NCBI RefSeq assembly: GCF_009720255.1
Contig: NZ_WJSP02000009.1
Span: forward strand, 1 to 38,537
Reading direction: 5' to 3'
Source of the DNA: Agromyces humi
GTDB lineage: Bacteria; Actinomycetota; Actinomycetes; Actinomycetales; Microbacteriaceae
Length of the DNA stretch: 38,537 bases
Part shown: piece after piece, positions 1-10,515 of the stretch
Position numbering within the stretch: position 1 is the first letter of the stretch
How the letters are laid out: every line of letters begins with the position of its first letter
Position numbers and translations under genes: made by a program
Notes under the pieces: generated by a model
What the model was told of the DNA's origin: nothing
What the model saw: the letters and a program-made list of their open reading frames with translations, nothing else
The model's database searches: none

Positions 1-1123
1 CCCGGCCATGCAGAATGCGGCACGCGAGCGCGACGTGCTCGCCGCGCGCGCGTCGGCCATCGGCGCTCGAACGCCCGTCGCCGCCGACTGGGCCTTCCTC
101 GCCGAGCAGGTCCGCACGGAGCAGCACGACCTCGACCTGGGCGACCTCCGTCCCTACCTCGAGCTCGACCGCGTGCTCGTCGACGGCGTGTTCCACGCGG
201 CCGACCTGCTCTACGGCCTGCGCTTCACGGCGCGTGGAGACCTGGTGGGCTACCACCCCGACACCCGGGTGTACGAGGTCTTCGAGGAGGACGGCATGGC
301 CGTCGGCCTCTACCTGTTCGATCCGTACACGCGCGACTCCAAGCGCGGGGGCGCCTGGATGAGCTCGCTGGTCGCGCAGTCCGAGCTGACGGGCGACCGG
401 CCCATCGTGGTCAACAACATGAACATCCCGAAGCCGGCGGCGGGCGAACCGACGCTGCTGACATTCGATGAGGCCGAGACGCTCTTCCACGAGTTCGGCC
501 ACGCCCTCCATGGGCTGCTCGCTCGCGTACGGTACCCGTCGCAGGCCGGCACGAACGTCTACCGCGACTTCGTCGAGCTCCCGAGCCAGGTGAACGAGCT
601 GTGGCTGCTCCGTCCCGAGGTGCTCGAGCGGTTCGCCGTGCACCACGAGACGGGCGAGCGGATGCCGCAGCACGTCGTGGAACGCCTCATCGCCGCCCGC
701 GGCTTCAACGCCGGTTTCGACCTGGTCGAGTACCTGGCGGCCGCCGCGCTCGACCAGGCCTGGCACCGCATCGGCGCCGACGAGCGGGTGACGGATGTCG
801 CGGAGTTCGAGCGCTCCGGCCTCGCGGCCTCGGGCCTCGACGATCCGCTCGTGCCGCCACGCTACTCGAGTTCCTACTTCGCGCACGTCTTCGCGGGCGG
901 CTACGACGCCGGCTACTACTCGTACATCTGGAGCGAGGTGCCCGGCGCCGACATCATGGAGTGGTTCGAGGAGCACGGGGGCGCCAACCGCGCGAACGGC
1001 GCGCGGTACCGGCGGGAGATCCTCAACCCCGGCGGGTCCCGGGATCCGGGCGACTCCATCCGGGCGCTGCTCGGGCGCGAGCCGTCGATCGAGCCGCTCC
1101 TGCGCCGGCGCGGACTTGCCTGA
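1..1123 (+). CDS. M3 family metallopeptidase (peptidyl-dipeptidase Dcp type), 3' part
   Basis: This is the C-terminal part of a zinc metallopeptidase of the thimet oligopeptidase/Dcp family (M3), which cuts short peptides in the cytoplasm. The reading frame is open from the first bases of the window, so the gene begins upstream; the ATG at 8 is internal. About 370 residues are visible, against roughly 650-700 for the full family. The zinc site HEFGHALH lies at about residues 161-168 counted from the ATG at 8, and the downstream FVELPSQ segment carries the third, glutamate, ligand. The Tyr/Gly-rich stretch near the end (GGYDAGYYSY) matches the substrate-binding region of the family. The gene converges on sufT, with an imperfect hairpin between them. 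Family assignment is firm; the exact subfamily and specificity are not resolved. Confidence 0.93.
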   Translation, partial: PAMQNAARERDVLAARASAIGARTPVAADWAFLAEQVRTEQHDLDLGDLRPYLELDRVLVDGVFHAADLLYGLRFTARGDLVGYHPDTRVYEVFEEDGMAVGLYLFDPYTRDSKRGGAWMSSLVAQSELTGDRPIVVNNMNIPKPAAGEPTLLTFDEAETLFHEFGHALHGLLARVRYPSQAGTNVYRDFVELPSQVNELWLLRPEVLERFAVHHETGERMPQHVVERLIAARGFNAGFDLVEYLAAAALDQAWHRIGADERVTDVAEFERSGLAASGLDDPLVPPRYSSSYFAHVFAGGYDAGYYSYIWSEVPGADIMEWFEEHGGANRANGARYRREILNPGGSRDPGDSIRALLGREPSIEPLLRRRGLA

Positions 1124-1126
1124 ACG

Positions 1127-1170
1127 CGACGATGCCCCGGTTGCCTGTCGGCATCCGGGCCATATCGTCG
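1127..1170. terminator. Imperfect hairpin between convergent genes
   Basis: The arms CGACGAT (1127-1133) and ATCGTCG (1164-1170) pair, and inside them CCCGG (1136-1140) pairs with CCGGG (1155-1159), with a small bulge. It sits in the 54-bp gap between two convergent stop codons, so it may serve both strands. There is no T-run. Confidence 0.45.
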
Positions 1171-1177
1171 AGCTCGG

Positions 1178-1507
1178 CTAGATCGCGAACCCGAGGGCGC
1201 GCATCATGTCGCGTCCGTCGTCGGTGATGCGCTCGGGGCCCCACGGCGGCATCCACACCCAGTTGATGCGGAACGCGTCGACGACGCCGTCGAGCGCCTC
1301 GGCCGTCTGCTCCTCGAGCACGTCGGTGAGGGGGCATCCGGCGCTCGTGAGCGTCATGTGGATGACGAGCGCGTCGTGCTCCTCGTCCCAGCCGAGGTCG
1401 TAGATGAGCCCGAGGTCGACGACGTTCACGCCGAGCTCCGGGTCCATCACGTCTTTGAGCGCCTCGGTGACCTGGTCGAAGCGCTCGGGAGCGAGTGAGG
1501 TGACCAT
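1178..1507 (-). CDS. sufT: MIP18/DUF59 family Fe-S assembly factor, SufT/PaaD-like
   Basis: This 109-aa protein of the DUF59 (MIP18) family is thought to help mature or transfer Fe-S clusters to client proteins in the cytoplasm. It shows the family's DPELGVNVVDLGLIYD stretch (residues 22-37) and the conserved cysteine in TSAGCPLTD (Cys58). Its length is normal for the family. It is the last gene of the suf cluster, 21 nt downstream of the sufC stop. The ATG at 1507 has no good Shine-Dalgarno sequence, but a TAGAAT hexamer lies 7 nt upstream. sufT may therefore also be transcribed from its own leaderless promoter, in addition to read-through from sufC. Family assignment is firm; the client proteins cannot be told from sequence. 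Confidence 0.92.
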   Translation of the reverse strand: MVTSLAPERFDQVTEALKDVMDPELGVNVVDLGLIYDLGWDEEHDALVIHMTLTSAGCPLTDVLEEQTAEALDGVVDAFRINWVWMPPWGPERITDDGRDMMRALGFAI

Positions 1508-1514
1508 GATGTCG

Positions 1515-1520
1515 ATTCTA
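1515..1520 (-). promoter_or_regulatory. Candidate -10 hexamer for leaderless sufT
   Basis: TAGAAT on the minus strand lies 7 nt before the sufT ATG, inside the short sufC-sufT gap. It matches the actinobacterial -10 pattern TANNNT. No recognisable -35 was found. Confidence 0.4.
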
Positions 1521-1528
1521 GTCGCGGC

Positions 1529-2308
<780 letters not shown>

Positions 2309-2358
2309 GTGGTGGTGAATCTCTTTCGTGAGCCGGCCGTTCCGGGCCGGAAGCTGGT

Positions 2359-2685
2359 TCAGACGGTCAGGGTGACCGAGGGATCGATGTGGACGCCGCC
2401 GTCCTTGACCTCGACCTGGAAGACCGGGACGGGCTCGTAGGCGGGAAGGGTGAGCGGCTTGCCGCTGCGGAGCGAGAACTTGGAGCCGTGCGCCCAGCAC
2501 TCCAGCGTGTCGTCCTCCACGAAGCCCTCGGCGAGGGAGATGTCGCCGTGCGTGCAGGTGTCGCCGATCGCGAAGACCTCGCCGGCGGCATCCTTCACGA
2601 CGGCGATCGCCACGCCGTCGACCACGAAGCGGGACGCCTCGTTGACGCCGAGCTCGTCGACGCCGCAGACACGAACGGATGCCAC
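2359..2685 (-). CDS. Rieske [2Fe-2S] ferredoxin-like protein of the suf operon
   Basis: This small (108 aa) Rieske-type protein carries a [2Fe-2S] cluster bound by two Cys and two His. The ligand motifs are C44-T-H46 (CTHGDIS) and C63-x2-H66 (CWAHGSKF), the standard Rieske pattern. Annotation pipelines often call such proteins non-heme iron oxygenase ferredoxin subunits. There is no oxygenase here, however, and the location between sufD and sufC suggests a role tied to cluster assembly or electron supply to the Suf scaffold (inference). The GTG start at 2685 lies just beyond the sufD stop codon, overlapping no coding sequence. The sequence gives no direct evidence for the physiological partner. 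Confidence 0.93.
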   Translation of the reverse strand: MASVRVCGVDELGVNEASRFVVDGVAIAVVKDAAGEVFAIGDTCTHGDISLAEGFVEDDTLECWAHGSKFSLRSGKPLTLPAYEPVPVFQVEVKDGGVHIDPSVTLTV

Positions 2686-2687
2686 GG

Positions 2688-3869
2688 TCAGCTCACCTGC
2701 AGTTCTGCCTCGATCGCGACGAGGAGTCGCGCCTCGAGCTCGGGCGAGCCGATCTTCTGGACGATCTCGGTGAGGAATCCACGAACGACGAGGCGCCTGG
2801 CCTCGTCTTCGCTGATGCCGCGGGCCATGAGGTAGAACAGCTGCTCGTCGTCGAAGCGGCCGGTGGCGCTGGCGTGCCCGGCCCCCTCGATGTCGCCCGT
2901 CTCGATCTCGAGGTTGGGCACGGAGTCGGCACGGGTGCCGTCGGTGAGCACGAGGTTGCGGTTCTGCTCGTAGCTGTCGGTGCCGGTCGCGGCGTTGCCG
3001 ATGAGCACGTCGCCGATCCACACCGTGCGTGCGCCCGCGCCCTGCAGCGCGCCCTTGTAGGTCACGCGGCTCTTCGTGTGCGGTGCGTCGTGGTGCACGT
3101 ACACCTGCTGCTCGAGGTGCTGGCCGGCGTCGGCGAAGTAGAGGCCGAGCGCCTCGATGTCGGCGCCCTGCTCGGCCAGGTGGGTCGAGGGGTTCACCCG
3201 CACGACCTTGCCGCCGAGGGAGACGACGATGTGCTTCAGGAACGAGTCGCGGCCGAGGCGGGCGAACTGGCTCGAGAGGTGCACCGCGTCGTCGTTCCAC
3301 TCCTGCAGCGAGACGACGGTGAGCGATGCGCCGTCGCCGACGAGGATCTCGACGTTCTCGCTGAGTCGAGCGTCGCCGATGCCGCGGAGCACGACGAGTC
3401 CGCGGCTGTTCGGCGCGATCTCGATGACGGTGTGGCCCGCTCGTGGCGCCGTGCCGAGGCCGGATCGGGTCACGGCGACGACCTTCTCGTCTTCACCGGT
3501 GACCGAGATCAGGAGGGCCTCGTCGAACGCCGTCCACGCGTTGGCGCTCGCACGCTCTTCGGGCGTGCCGGCGGTGCCGATGCGGGCGTCGTCGCGGGCG
3601 ATCCACGAGACCTGGACGCCCGGGGCATCCGTCGTCTCGATCGGCAGGCGGGCGCCGTCGAGCTCGCCGCCCGTGAGATCGGCGAAGGCCGCCACGGGCG
3701 AGAGCTTCCACTCGTGCTCGCGCCCGTTCACCGGCGCGAAGTCCTCGACGTTCACCGAGCGGAACCGCTCGGAACGCGTCTGCACGGGCACGAAGGCGCC
3801 GTCGGAGTGCGCGACGAGGCCGTGCTGCTCGGCTGTGGGCATGGCTGTGCTGGTCATCTGGGCGGTCAT
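2688..3869 (-). CDS. sufD: Fe-S cluster assembly protein SufD
   Basis: SufD (393 aa) is the SufB paralogue that forms the SufBC2D scaffold and is implicated in iron entry during cluster assembly. The C-terminal part shows the shared SufB/SufD beta-helix core and the ending seen in both proteins here: EDEARRLVVRGFLTEIVQKI in SufD, compared with [20 protein letters not shown] in SufB. The central HHDAPHTKSRVTYKGAL segment is typical of SufD. The start ATG at 3869 is only 2 nt downstream of the sufB stop, so the two are translationally close. Nothing looks broken. Confidence 0.97.
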   Translation of the reverse strand: MTAQMTSTAMPTAEQHGLVAHSDGAFVPVQTRSERFRSVNVEDFAPVNGREHEWKLSPVAAFADLTGGELDGARLPIETTDAPGVQVSWIARDDARIGTAGTPEERASANAWTAFDEALLISVTGEDEKVVAVTRSGLGTAPRAGHTVIEIAPNSRGLVVLRGIGDARLSENVEILVGDGASLTVVSLQEWNDDAVHLSSQFARLGRDSFLKHIVVSLGGKVVRVNPSTHLAEQGADIEALGLYFADAGQHLEQQVYVHHDAPHTKSRVTYKGALQGAGARTVWIGDVLIGNAATGTDSYEQNRNLVLTDGTRADSVPNLEIETGDIEGAGHASATGRFDDEQLFYLMARGISEDEARRLVVRGFLTEIVQKIGSPELEARLLVAIEAELQVS

Positions 3870-3871
3870 TC

Positions 3872-5290
3872 CTAGCCGACCGATCCTTCCATGCCCATCT
3901 CGATGAGCTTGTTGAGTTCCATCGCGTACTCCATGGGCAGTTCGCGGGCGATCGGCTCGATGAAGCCGCGCACGATCATGGCCATGGCCTCGTCCTCGGG
4001 CATGCCGCGGCTCATCAGGTAGAAGAGCTGCTCCTCGCTCACCTTCGAGACCGTGGCCTCGTGTCCGAGGTGCACGTCGTCGACGCGGATGTCGATCGCC
4101 GGGTACGTGTCGGAGCGTGAGATGGTGTCGACGAGCAGGGCGTCGCAGCGCACGGTGTTCGCCGAGTGGTGCGCGTTGGCGTCGATGCGCACCTCACCGC
4201 GGTAGCCGGCGCGACCGCCGCCGCGGGCGATCGACTTCGAGACGATCGACGACTGCGTGTACGGCGCCATGTGGATCATCTTGGCGCCGGCGTCCTGGTG
4301 CTGACCGGGGCCCGCGAAGGCCACCGAGAGCGTCTCGCCCTTGGCGTGCTCGCCCATGAGGAAGATCGACGGGTACTTCATCGTCACCTTCGAGCCGATG
4401 TTGCCGTCGATCCACTCCATGGTGGCGCCCTCGGCGGCGGTCGCCCGCTTGGTCACGAGGTTGTAGACGTTGTTCGACCAGTTCTGGATCGTCGTGTAGC
4501 GCACGCGGGCGTTCTTCTTCACGATGATCTCGACGACGGCCGAGTGCAGCGAGTCGCTCTTGTAGATCGGGGCCGTGCAGCCCTCGATGTAGTGCACGTA
4601 GCTGCCCTCGTCGGCGATGATCAGCGTGCGCTCGAACTGGCCCATGTTCTCGGTGTTGATGCGGAAGTAGGCCTGCAGCGGGATCTCGACGTGCACGCCC
4701 GGCGGCACGTAGACGAACGAGCCGCCCGACCACACGGCCGTGTTGAGCGCGGCGAACTTGTTGTCGCCGGCGGGGATCACGGTGCCGAAGTACTCCTCGA
4801 AGAACTCGGGGCGCTCCCTGAGCGCGGTGTCGGTGTCCATGAAGATGACACCCTGGCGCTCGAGCTCCTCGTTGATCTGGTGGTAGACCACCTCGGACTC
4901 GTACTGCGCGGCGACGCCGGCGACGAGGCGCTGGCGCTCCGCCTCGGGGATGCCGAGCTTCTCGTAGGTGTTCTTGATGTCGTCGGGCAGGTCCTCCCAC
5001 GTCTGGGCCTGCTTCTCGGTGGAGCGCACGAAGTACTTGATGTTGTCGAAGTCGATCTCCGACAGGTCGGCCCCCCAGGTGGGCATGGGCTTGCGCTCGA
5101 AGAGCTGCAGCGCGCGCTGGCGGCGCTGGAGCATCCATTCGGGCTCGCTCTTCAGGGCCGAGATGTCGGCGACGACCTCTGGCGAGATCCCGCGTCGCGC
5201 GGAAGCCCCCGCAGCGTCGGAGTCGGCCCAGCCGAACTCGTAGACGCCGAGTCCTTCGAGTTCTGGGCGGTCGATCAGTACGTCCGTCAT
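3872..5290 (-). CDS. sufB: Fe-S cluster assembly scaffold SufB
   Basis: SufB (472 aa) is the main scaffold on which the Suf system builds Fe-S clusters; it accepts sulfur and binds SufC and SufD. Clear landmarks are [20 protein letters not shown] in the N-terminal third, the [11 protein letters not shown] motif with the conserved cysteine, the [15 protein letters not shown] segment and [12 protein letters not shown] near the C-terminus. The start ATG at 5290 is preceded by a purine-rich GAGGAGAAGAGGGAGAG tract that can act as ribosome binding site; the longer upstream reading frame lacks homology. It is the first gene of the cluster. No SufR-type regulator gene lies next to it, since the divergent neighbour is ctaA. 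Confidence 0.98.
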   Translation of the reverse strand: MTDVLIDRPELEGLGVYEFGWADSDAAGASARRGISPEVVADISALKSEPEWMLQRRQRALQLFERKPMPTWGADLSEIDFDNIKYFVRSTEKQAQTWEDLPDDIKNTYEKLGIPEAERQRLVAGVAAQYESEVVYHQINEELERQGVIFMDTDTALRERPEFFEEYFGTVIPAGDNKFAALNTAVWSGGSFVYVPPGVHVEIPLQAYFRINTENMGQFERTLIIADEGSYVHYIEGCTAPIYKSDSLHSAVVEIIVKKNARVRYTTIQNWSNNVYNLVTKRATAAEGATMEWIDGNIGSKVTMKYPSIFLMGEHAKGETLSVAFAGPGQHQDAGAKMIHMAPYTQSSIVSKSIARGGGRAGYRGEVRIDANAHHSANTVRCDALLVDTISRSDTYPAIDIRVDDVHLGHEATVSKVSEEQLFYLMSRGMPEDEAMAMIVRGFIEPIARELPMEYAMELNKLIEMGMEGSVG

Positions 5291-5537
5291 GCTCTCCCTC
5301 TTCTCCTCCCGTGCAACCGGATATGAGTCCGGCTCATTCCCTCGCGAGTCGAGGCGCTCGTTGGCTGGGTGATGATGTGCGGGCGGCTCCAGTGCGAACC
5401 TAAGATGGCTGGGAGCTCGCATCGCGCTGACGCGCGCCTCGCGGGCCTTCCCAACCCTTCAAGTCTATAGGGTCGCGCTGTCGAGTGCTCCGTACTCCCA
5501 GCGCCGTCACAGTGCGACCCGGATCAGGACGACCAGC
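5291..5537. promoter_or_regulatory. Divergent sufB/ctaA intergenic region
   Basis: This 247-bp region must hold the promoters for the suf cluster (minus) and ctaA (plus). A near-perfect dyad, ATGAGTC-C-GGCTCAT (5323-5337), lies 33-47 bp upstream of sufB and could be an operator or an mRNA hairpin. On the plus strand TAAGAT (5402-5407) fits the -10 pattern, and TCTATAGGG around 5464-5472 contains another AT-rich candidate readable on either strand. No convincing -35 pairs were found, so start sites cannot be fixed by eye. Confidence 0.4.
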
Positions 5538-6476
5538 GTGAACCGCTTCATCCAGTGGCTGCCCGACCGAGTCGACGGGCGGATCCGCGTCGTCGCCTGG
5601 CTCTCGTTCGTCGCGGAGGTCGTGATCATCGCGACGGGCGGTGCGGTGCGCCTCACGGGTTCGGGCCTCGGATGCCCCACTTGGCCGACCTGCACGGCGG
5701 ACTCGCTCATCACGACGCCCGAGATGGGCATCCACGGCCTGATCGAGTTCGGCAACCGCATGATGACCGGCGTCGTCGGCCTGATCGCGCTCGCACTGTT
5801 CGTGCTCGTCTGGCGCATCCGCGCCCAGCGCCGCGACCTGTTCATGCTCGCGTTCATCGTCGGCGTCGGCATCGTCGCGCAGGCCATCGTCGGCGGCATC
5901 ACCGTGTGGACGGGGCTCAACCCCTTCATCGTCGGGTTCCACTACGTCTCGTCGCTCCTCCTCGTGTGCGTGTGCGCGGCGTTCCTCGTGCGCATGGACG
6001 CGCAGCCCGGCCCTCGTGAGCTCGCCGTCCCCAGCTGGTACGCCGGGCTCACGCACGCGACCACCGGCGTCCTCGCGCTCACGATCGTGTTCGGCATCCT
6101 GACCACCGGGTCCGGGCCCCACTCCGGCGATGCCGCCGCGGGCCGCAACGGCTTCGAGTCGGAGGTGCTCGAGCACGTGCACGCCTGGCCCGGCTACGCG
6201 CTCCTCGGGCTCACGGTCGTGCTGCTGGTCGGAGCGTGGCGGCTCCGGCTGCCCACGCTGCGCTGGGTGGGCGCCCTCCTCGTCGTCGAGCTGGTGCAGA
6301 TCGCGGTCGGCCTCTACCAGGCGCGCAACGGCCTGCCGCCGCTCGCCGTGGGCGTGCACATGGTGCTCGCCGCGCTCACCGCCGCATCGATGACGGTGGT
6401 CGTCCTGCACCTCAAGCGCCCGGCGGTGACGGATGCCGCGCCCGCGGCCGCGCCGGTCGCGGCATCCGCTCGATGA
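5538..6476 (+). CDS. ctaA: Heme A synthase (COX15/CtaA family)
   Basis: CtaA oxidises the C8 methyl group of heme O to a formyl group, giving heme A for aa3-type cytochrome oxidase; it is an integral membrane protein. The 312-aa sequence has about eight hydrophobic segments and typical family blocks: TGGAVRLTGSGLGCPTWPTC near residues 30-55, IHGLIEFGNRM with a heme-ligand-type histidine, and a second histidine-bearing half (HVHAWPGYALLG; GVHMVLA). The paired cysteine loops of Bacillus-type CtaA are only partly present. The GTG start at 5538 is preceded by CAGGAC. The C-terminal tail is Ala-rich (TDAAPAAAPVAASAR), and its DNA contains an 11-bp inverted repeat. ctaB, the preceding pathway step, lies about 0.7 kb away on the other strand. 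Confidence 0.95.
   Translation: MNRFIQWLPDRVDGRIRVVAWLSFVAEVVIIATGGAVRLTGSGLGCPTWPTCTADSLITTPEMGIHGLIEFGNRMMTGVVGLIALALFVLVWRIRAQRRDLFMLAFIVGVGIVAQAIVGGITVWTGLNPFIVGFHYVSSLLLVCVCAAFLVRMDAQPGPRELAVPSWYAGLTHATTGVLALTIVFGILTTGSGPHSGDAAAGRNGFESEVLEHVHAWPGYALLGLTVVLLVGAWRLRLPTLRWVGALLVVELVQIAVGLYQARNGLPPLAVGVHMVLAALTAASMTVVVLHLKRPAVTDAAPAAAPVAASAR
6430..6468 (+). repeat. Inverted repeat built from GGATGCC/GGCATCC at the ctaA 3' end
   Basis: CGGATGCCGCG (6430-6440) and CGCGGCATCCG (6458-6468) are perfect complements separated by 17 nt. The repeat lies in the coding region for the Ala-rich tail, ending 5 nt before the ctaA stop codon. It uses the same 7-base word as the whiA terminator and the uvrC insertion. 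Confidence 0.7.
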
Positions 6477-6486
6477 CGCCAGTGCC

Positions 6487-7080
6487 GTGCTGATCGAGCA
6501 TCGCGGGCATCGCCCCCTCGTCGATCCCACCGCCACGGTGGCGCCGACGGCAGTGCTGTCGGGCGACGTGCGCGTGGGGCCGCGCTCCCGCATCCTGCAC
6601 GGCGTCGTGCTCACCGCCGAGGACGGCGAGATCACGATCGGAGCCGAGTGCGTCGTGATGGAGCACGCACTCGTGCGCGGTCGGTCGGGCCATCCGGTGG
6701 TCATCGGCGATCGCGTGCTCGTCGGGCCGCACGCGCACGTGAACGGCGCGAGCATCGGCGACGAGGCGTTCATCGCGACCGGGGCATCCGTGTTCCCCGG
6801 CGCCGTCGTCGAGGCGGGCGCCGAGGTGCGGGTCAACGGCGTCGTCCAGGTCAACACCCGCATCCCGGCCGGCGAGGTGGTGCCGATCGCCTGGGTGGCG
6901 GTGGGCGACCCCGCGCGCATCCTCCCACCCGAGCGCCACGCCGACATCTGGGAGGTGCAGCGCGGGCTGGACTTCGTCGGCACCGTGTACGGGGTGCCTC
7001 GCGAGCAGGGCATGCGCGAGATCATGCGGCGCCAGTCGGAGTTCTACGCCGCGCACGACGACGACGTCGTCATCGACTGA
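6487..7080 (+). CDS. Left-handed beta-helix protein, gamma-carbonic-anhydrase-like
   Basis: This 197-aa protein has the hexapeptide-repeat pattern of the left-handed beta-helix (LbetaH) fold, for example VGPRSRIL, IGAECVV, IGDRVLVGPHAHVNGASIG and IGDEAFIATGASVFPGA. It most resembles the gamma-carbonic anhydrase/YrdA/PaaY group. In active gamma-CAs the segment reads roughly VGHxAxLHGC; here it is VGPHAHVNGAS (79-89), so the usual metal histidines appear shifted or replaced and zinc-dependent activity is doubtful. I took the GTG at 6487, 10 nt after the ctaA stop, because the ORF upstream of it overlaps ctaA and has no homology. It is probably co-transcribed with ctaA. A sugar or acyl transferase role cannot be excluded. 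Confidence 0.8.
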   Translation: MLIEHRGHRPLVDPTATVAPTAVLSGDVRVGPRSRILHGVVLTAEDGEITIGAECVVMEHALVRGRSGHPVVIGDRVLVGPHAHVNGASIGDEAFIATGASVFPGAVVEAGAEVRVNGVVQVNTRIPAGEVVPIAWVAVGDPARILPPERHADIWEVQRGLDFVGTVYGVPREQGMREIMRRQSEFYAAHDDDVVID

Positions 7081-7107
7081 CGCCGGCTGCGGGATCCGCC
7101 GCTCGGC

Positions 7108-7160
7108 TCAGAACGGCCCGGTTCAGAACGGCCCGTTCAGAACGCGACGGTTCAGAACGG
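7108..7160. repeat. Four short tandem copies of TCAGAACGG at the ctaB 3' end
   Basis: TCAGAACGG begins at 7108, 7123 and 7152, and the variant TCAGAACGC begins at 7137, so the spacing is 15, 14 and 15 nt. The last copy contains the ctaB stop codon (7152-7154) and its final codons. The array looks like slippage or duplication of the end of ctaB into the 71-bp gap between convergent genes. Confidence 0.8.
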
Positions 7161-8072
7161 CAGCAGCGGGTCGATCCCGATCGCGAGGAAGAGCAGCGAG
7201 AGGTACGCGATGGACCCGTGGAACACCCGCATGGGCGAGACCTGCTCGTGGCGGATGGCGAGGTTGTAGAGGCGGTGCGTCTCGGCGATGAACCAGACGC
7301 CGGTCACGACCGCGACCGTCGAGTAGACGAGGCCCATGCCGGCGACCGGGATCAGCAGCAGCGAGCAGGCGACCGTCGCCCAGGCGTACAGGATCACCTG
7401 CAGGCCGACCTGCGCACGGCCGCGCACCACGGCGAGCATGGGCACCCCGGCGGCCGCGTAGTCGTCCTTGTACTTCATCGAGAGCGGCCAGTAGTGCGGC
7501 GGCGTCCAGAGGAAGATGATGAGGAACAGGATGAACGGGGTCCAGCTGAGGCTCTCGGTGACGGCGGCCCAGCCGATCAGCACCGGCATGCAGCCCGCCA
7601 CACCGCCCCACACGATGTTCTGCGACGTGCGGCGCTTGAGGATGAGGCTGTAGAAGACGACGTAGAGCAGGATGGCGCCGAGCGACAGCGCAGCGGCCAG
7701 CCAGTTGGTGAAGATCCAGAGCCAGGCGATGGATGCCGCGCCGAGGCCGTAGGCGAACACGATCGCCTCGCGGTCGCTCAGCTCGCCGGTGACCAGCGGC
7801 CGGCCCTGGGTGCGCTTCATGACGCGGTCGATGTCGCGGTCGATGTAGCAGTTGAAGGCGCCGGCTGCCCCGGCGCTCATCGCGCCGCCGATGAGGGTCG
7901 CGACGAGCAGCCACAGGTTCGGAAGGCCGTTCTGCGCCAGGATCATGGTGGGCGCGGTCACCACCAGCAGGAGTTCGATGACCCGCGGCTTCGTGAGCGC
8001 GAGGTAGGCGGAGAGCTTGCGCCGTACCGTCATCTGCGGTCGCGACTCGCGAGTGTGTACAGCTGCCGACAT
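7152..8072 (-). CDS. ctaB: Protoheme IX farnesyltransferase (heme O synthase)
   Basis: CtaB attaches a farnesyl group to protoheme, giving heme O, the substrate of CtaA; it is a polytopic membrane prenyltransferase of the UbiA superfamily. The 306-aa protein has the prenyl-diphosphate-binding motif N74-x3-D78-x3-D82 ([16 protein letters not shown]), the second Asp-rich motif around [13 protein letters not shown], and some nine hydrophobic segments. The ATG at 8072 has a GGAAGAGGAA ribosome binding site. It converges with the ctaA-side transcript and diverges from the tkt operon. The last codons, CTGCCGTTCTGA, are the source of the short repeats downstream. Confidence 0.97.
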   Translation of the reverse strand: MSAAVHTRESRPQMTVRRKLSAYLALTKPRVIELLLVVTAPTMILAQNGLPNLWLLVATLIGGAMSAGAAGAFNCYIDRDIDRVMKRTQGRPLVTGELSDREAIVFAYGLGAASIAWLWIFTNWLAAALSLGAILLYVVFYSLILKRRTSQNIVWGGVAGCMPVLIGWAAVTESLSWTPFILFLIIFLWTPPHYWPLSMKYKDDYAAAGVPMLAVVRGRAQVGLQVILYAWATVACSLLLIPVAGMGLVYSTVAVVTGVWFIAETHRLYNLAIRHEQVSPMRVFHGSIAYLSLLFLAIGIDPLLPF

Positions 8073-8126
8073 CGTTCCTCTTCCGGGCGCGGGGGCGCAC
8101 GAGCACTCCCCGCGCGACCCTCGACG

Positions 8127-8132
8127 ATTCTA
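8127..8132 (-). promoter_or_regulatory. Candidate -10 of ctaB
   Basis: The minus strand reads TAGAAT, 54 nt upstream of the ctaB ATG, which leaves a leader of about 48 nt with a ribosome binding site. The -35 position is not well matched. Confidence 0.4.
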
Positions 8133-8173
8133 GGCCATGGTCGAGGCGGCGTTCTCCGGAATACGCTTTCCGC

Positions 8174-8215
8174 CTCACATAGCGCGGACTCCGCTGTGAG
8201 TCATCCCCCGTCACA
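8174..8215. promoter_or_regulatory. TCACA/TGTGA half-site cluster upstream of tkt
   Basis: CTCACA (8174-8179) and TGTGAG (8195-8200) are complementary and flank a perfect inner dyad GCGGA-C-TCCGC (8184-8194). A third half-site, TCACA (8211-8215), overlaps the proposed tkt -35. The arrangement suggests a regulator binding site just upstream of the promoter; no known family can be assigned. Confidence 0.4.
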
Positions 8216-8238
8216 GACCACCCCCGAATCCATATACT
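8210..8238 (+). promoter_or_regulatory. Candidate promoter of the tkt-pgl operon
   Basis: TATACT (8233-8238) matches the -10 consensus at five of six positions. GTCACA (8210-8215) matches the -35 consensus at four of six, with a 17-bp spacer. Transcription would start near 8245, leaving about 150 nt before tkt. Confidence 0.6.
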
Positions 8239-8395
8239 GAGGATTGCGCGCCCGGCTTCACGGGTTCGATCACGCCGGCCTCCCGAAACGATTCCCGGCA
8301 GAACCCGCGGCCTGGCGGAACCGCGCCGCAACGTCCCGGCGGGTCGGGGGCCGGACGGTTCCCGACGCCGTCACGATCGGAAGGAACAGCACCTC

Positions 8396-10489
<2,094 letters not shown>

Positions 10490-10515
10490 CGCGCGCAGAA
10501 GGAGAACACATCCCC

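Larger units (their letters stand above)
8073..8395. other. Divergent ctaB/tkt intergenic region
   Basis: This 323-bp gap holds no gene I can support. From left to right it contains the ctaB leader with its ribosome binding site, a TAGAAT -10 for ctaB, a cluster of TCACA/TGTGA half-sites, the tkt promoter, and a tkt leader of about 150 nt rich in G and C without a recognisable riboswitch. The leader ends with AAGGAAC, 10 nt before the tkt GTG. Confidence 0.6.

Noticed and set aside
7108-7160. CRISPR or terminator reading of the TCAGAACGG repeats
   Set aside because: Units are only 14-15 bp apart with no spacers, and the best palindrome (7126-7138) would need a 1-nt loop.
8195-8215. CRP-like site TGTGA...TCACA before tkt
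   Set aside because: The spacer is 11 nt rather than the 6 nt of CRP/Glx sites; kept only as an unassigned half-site cluster.
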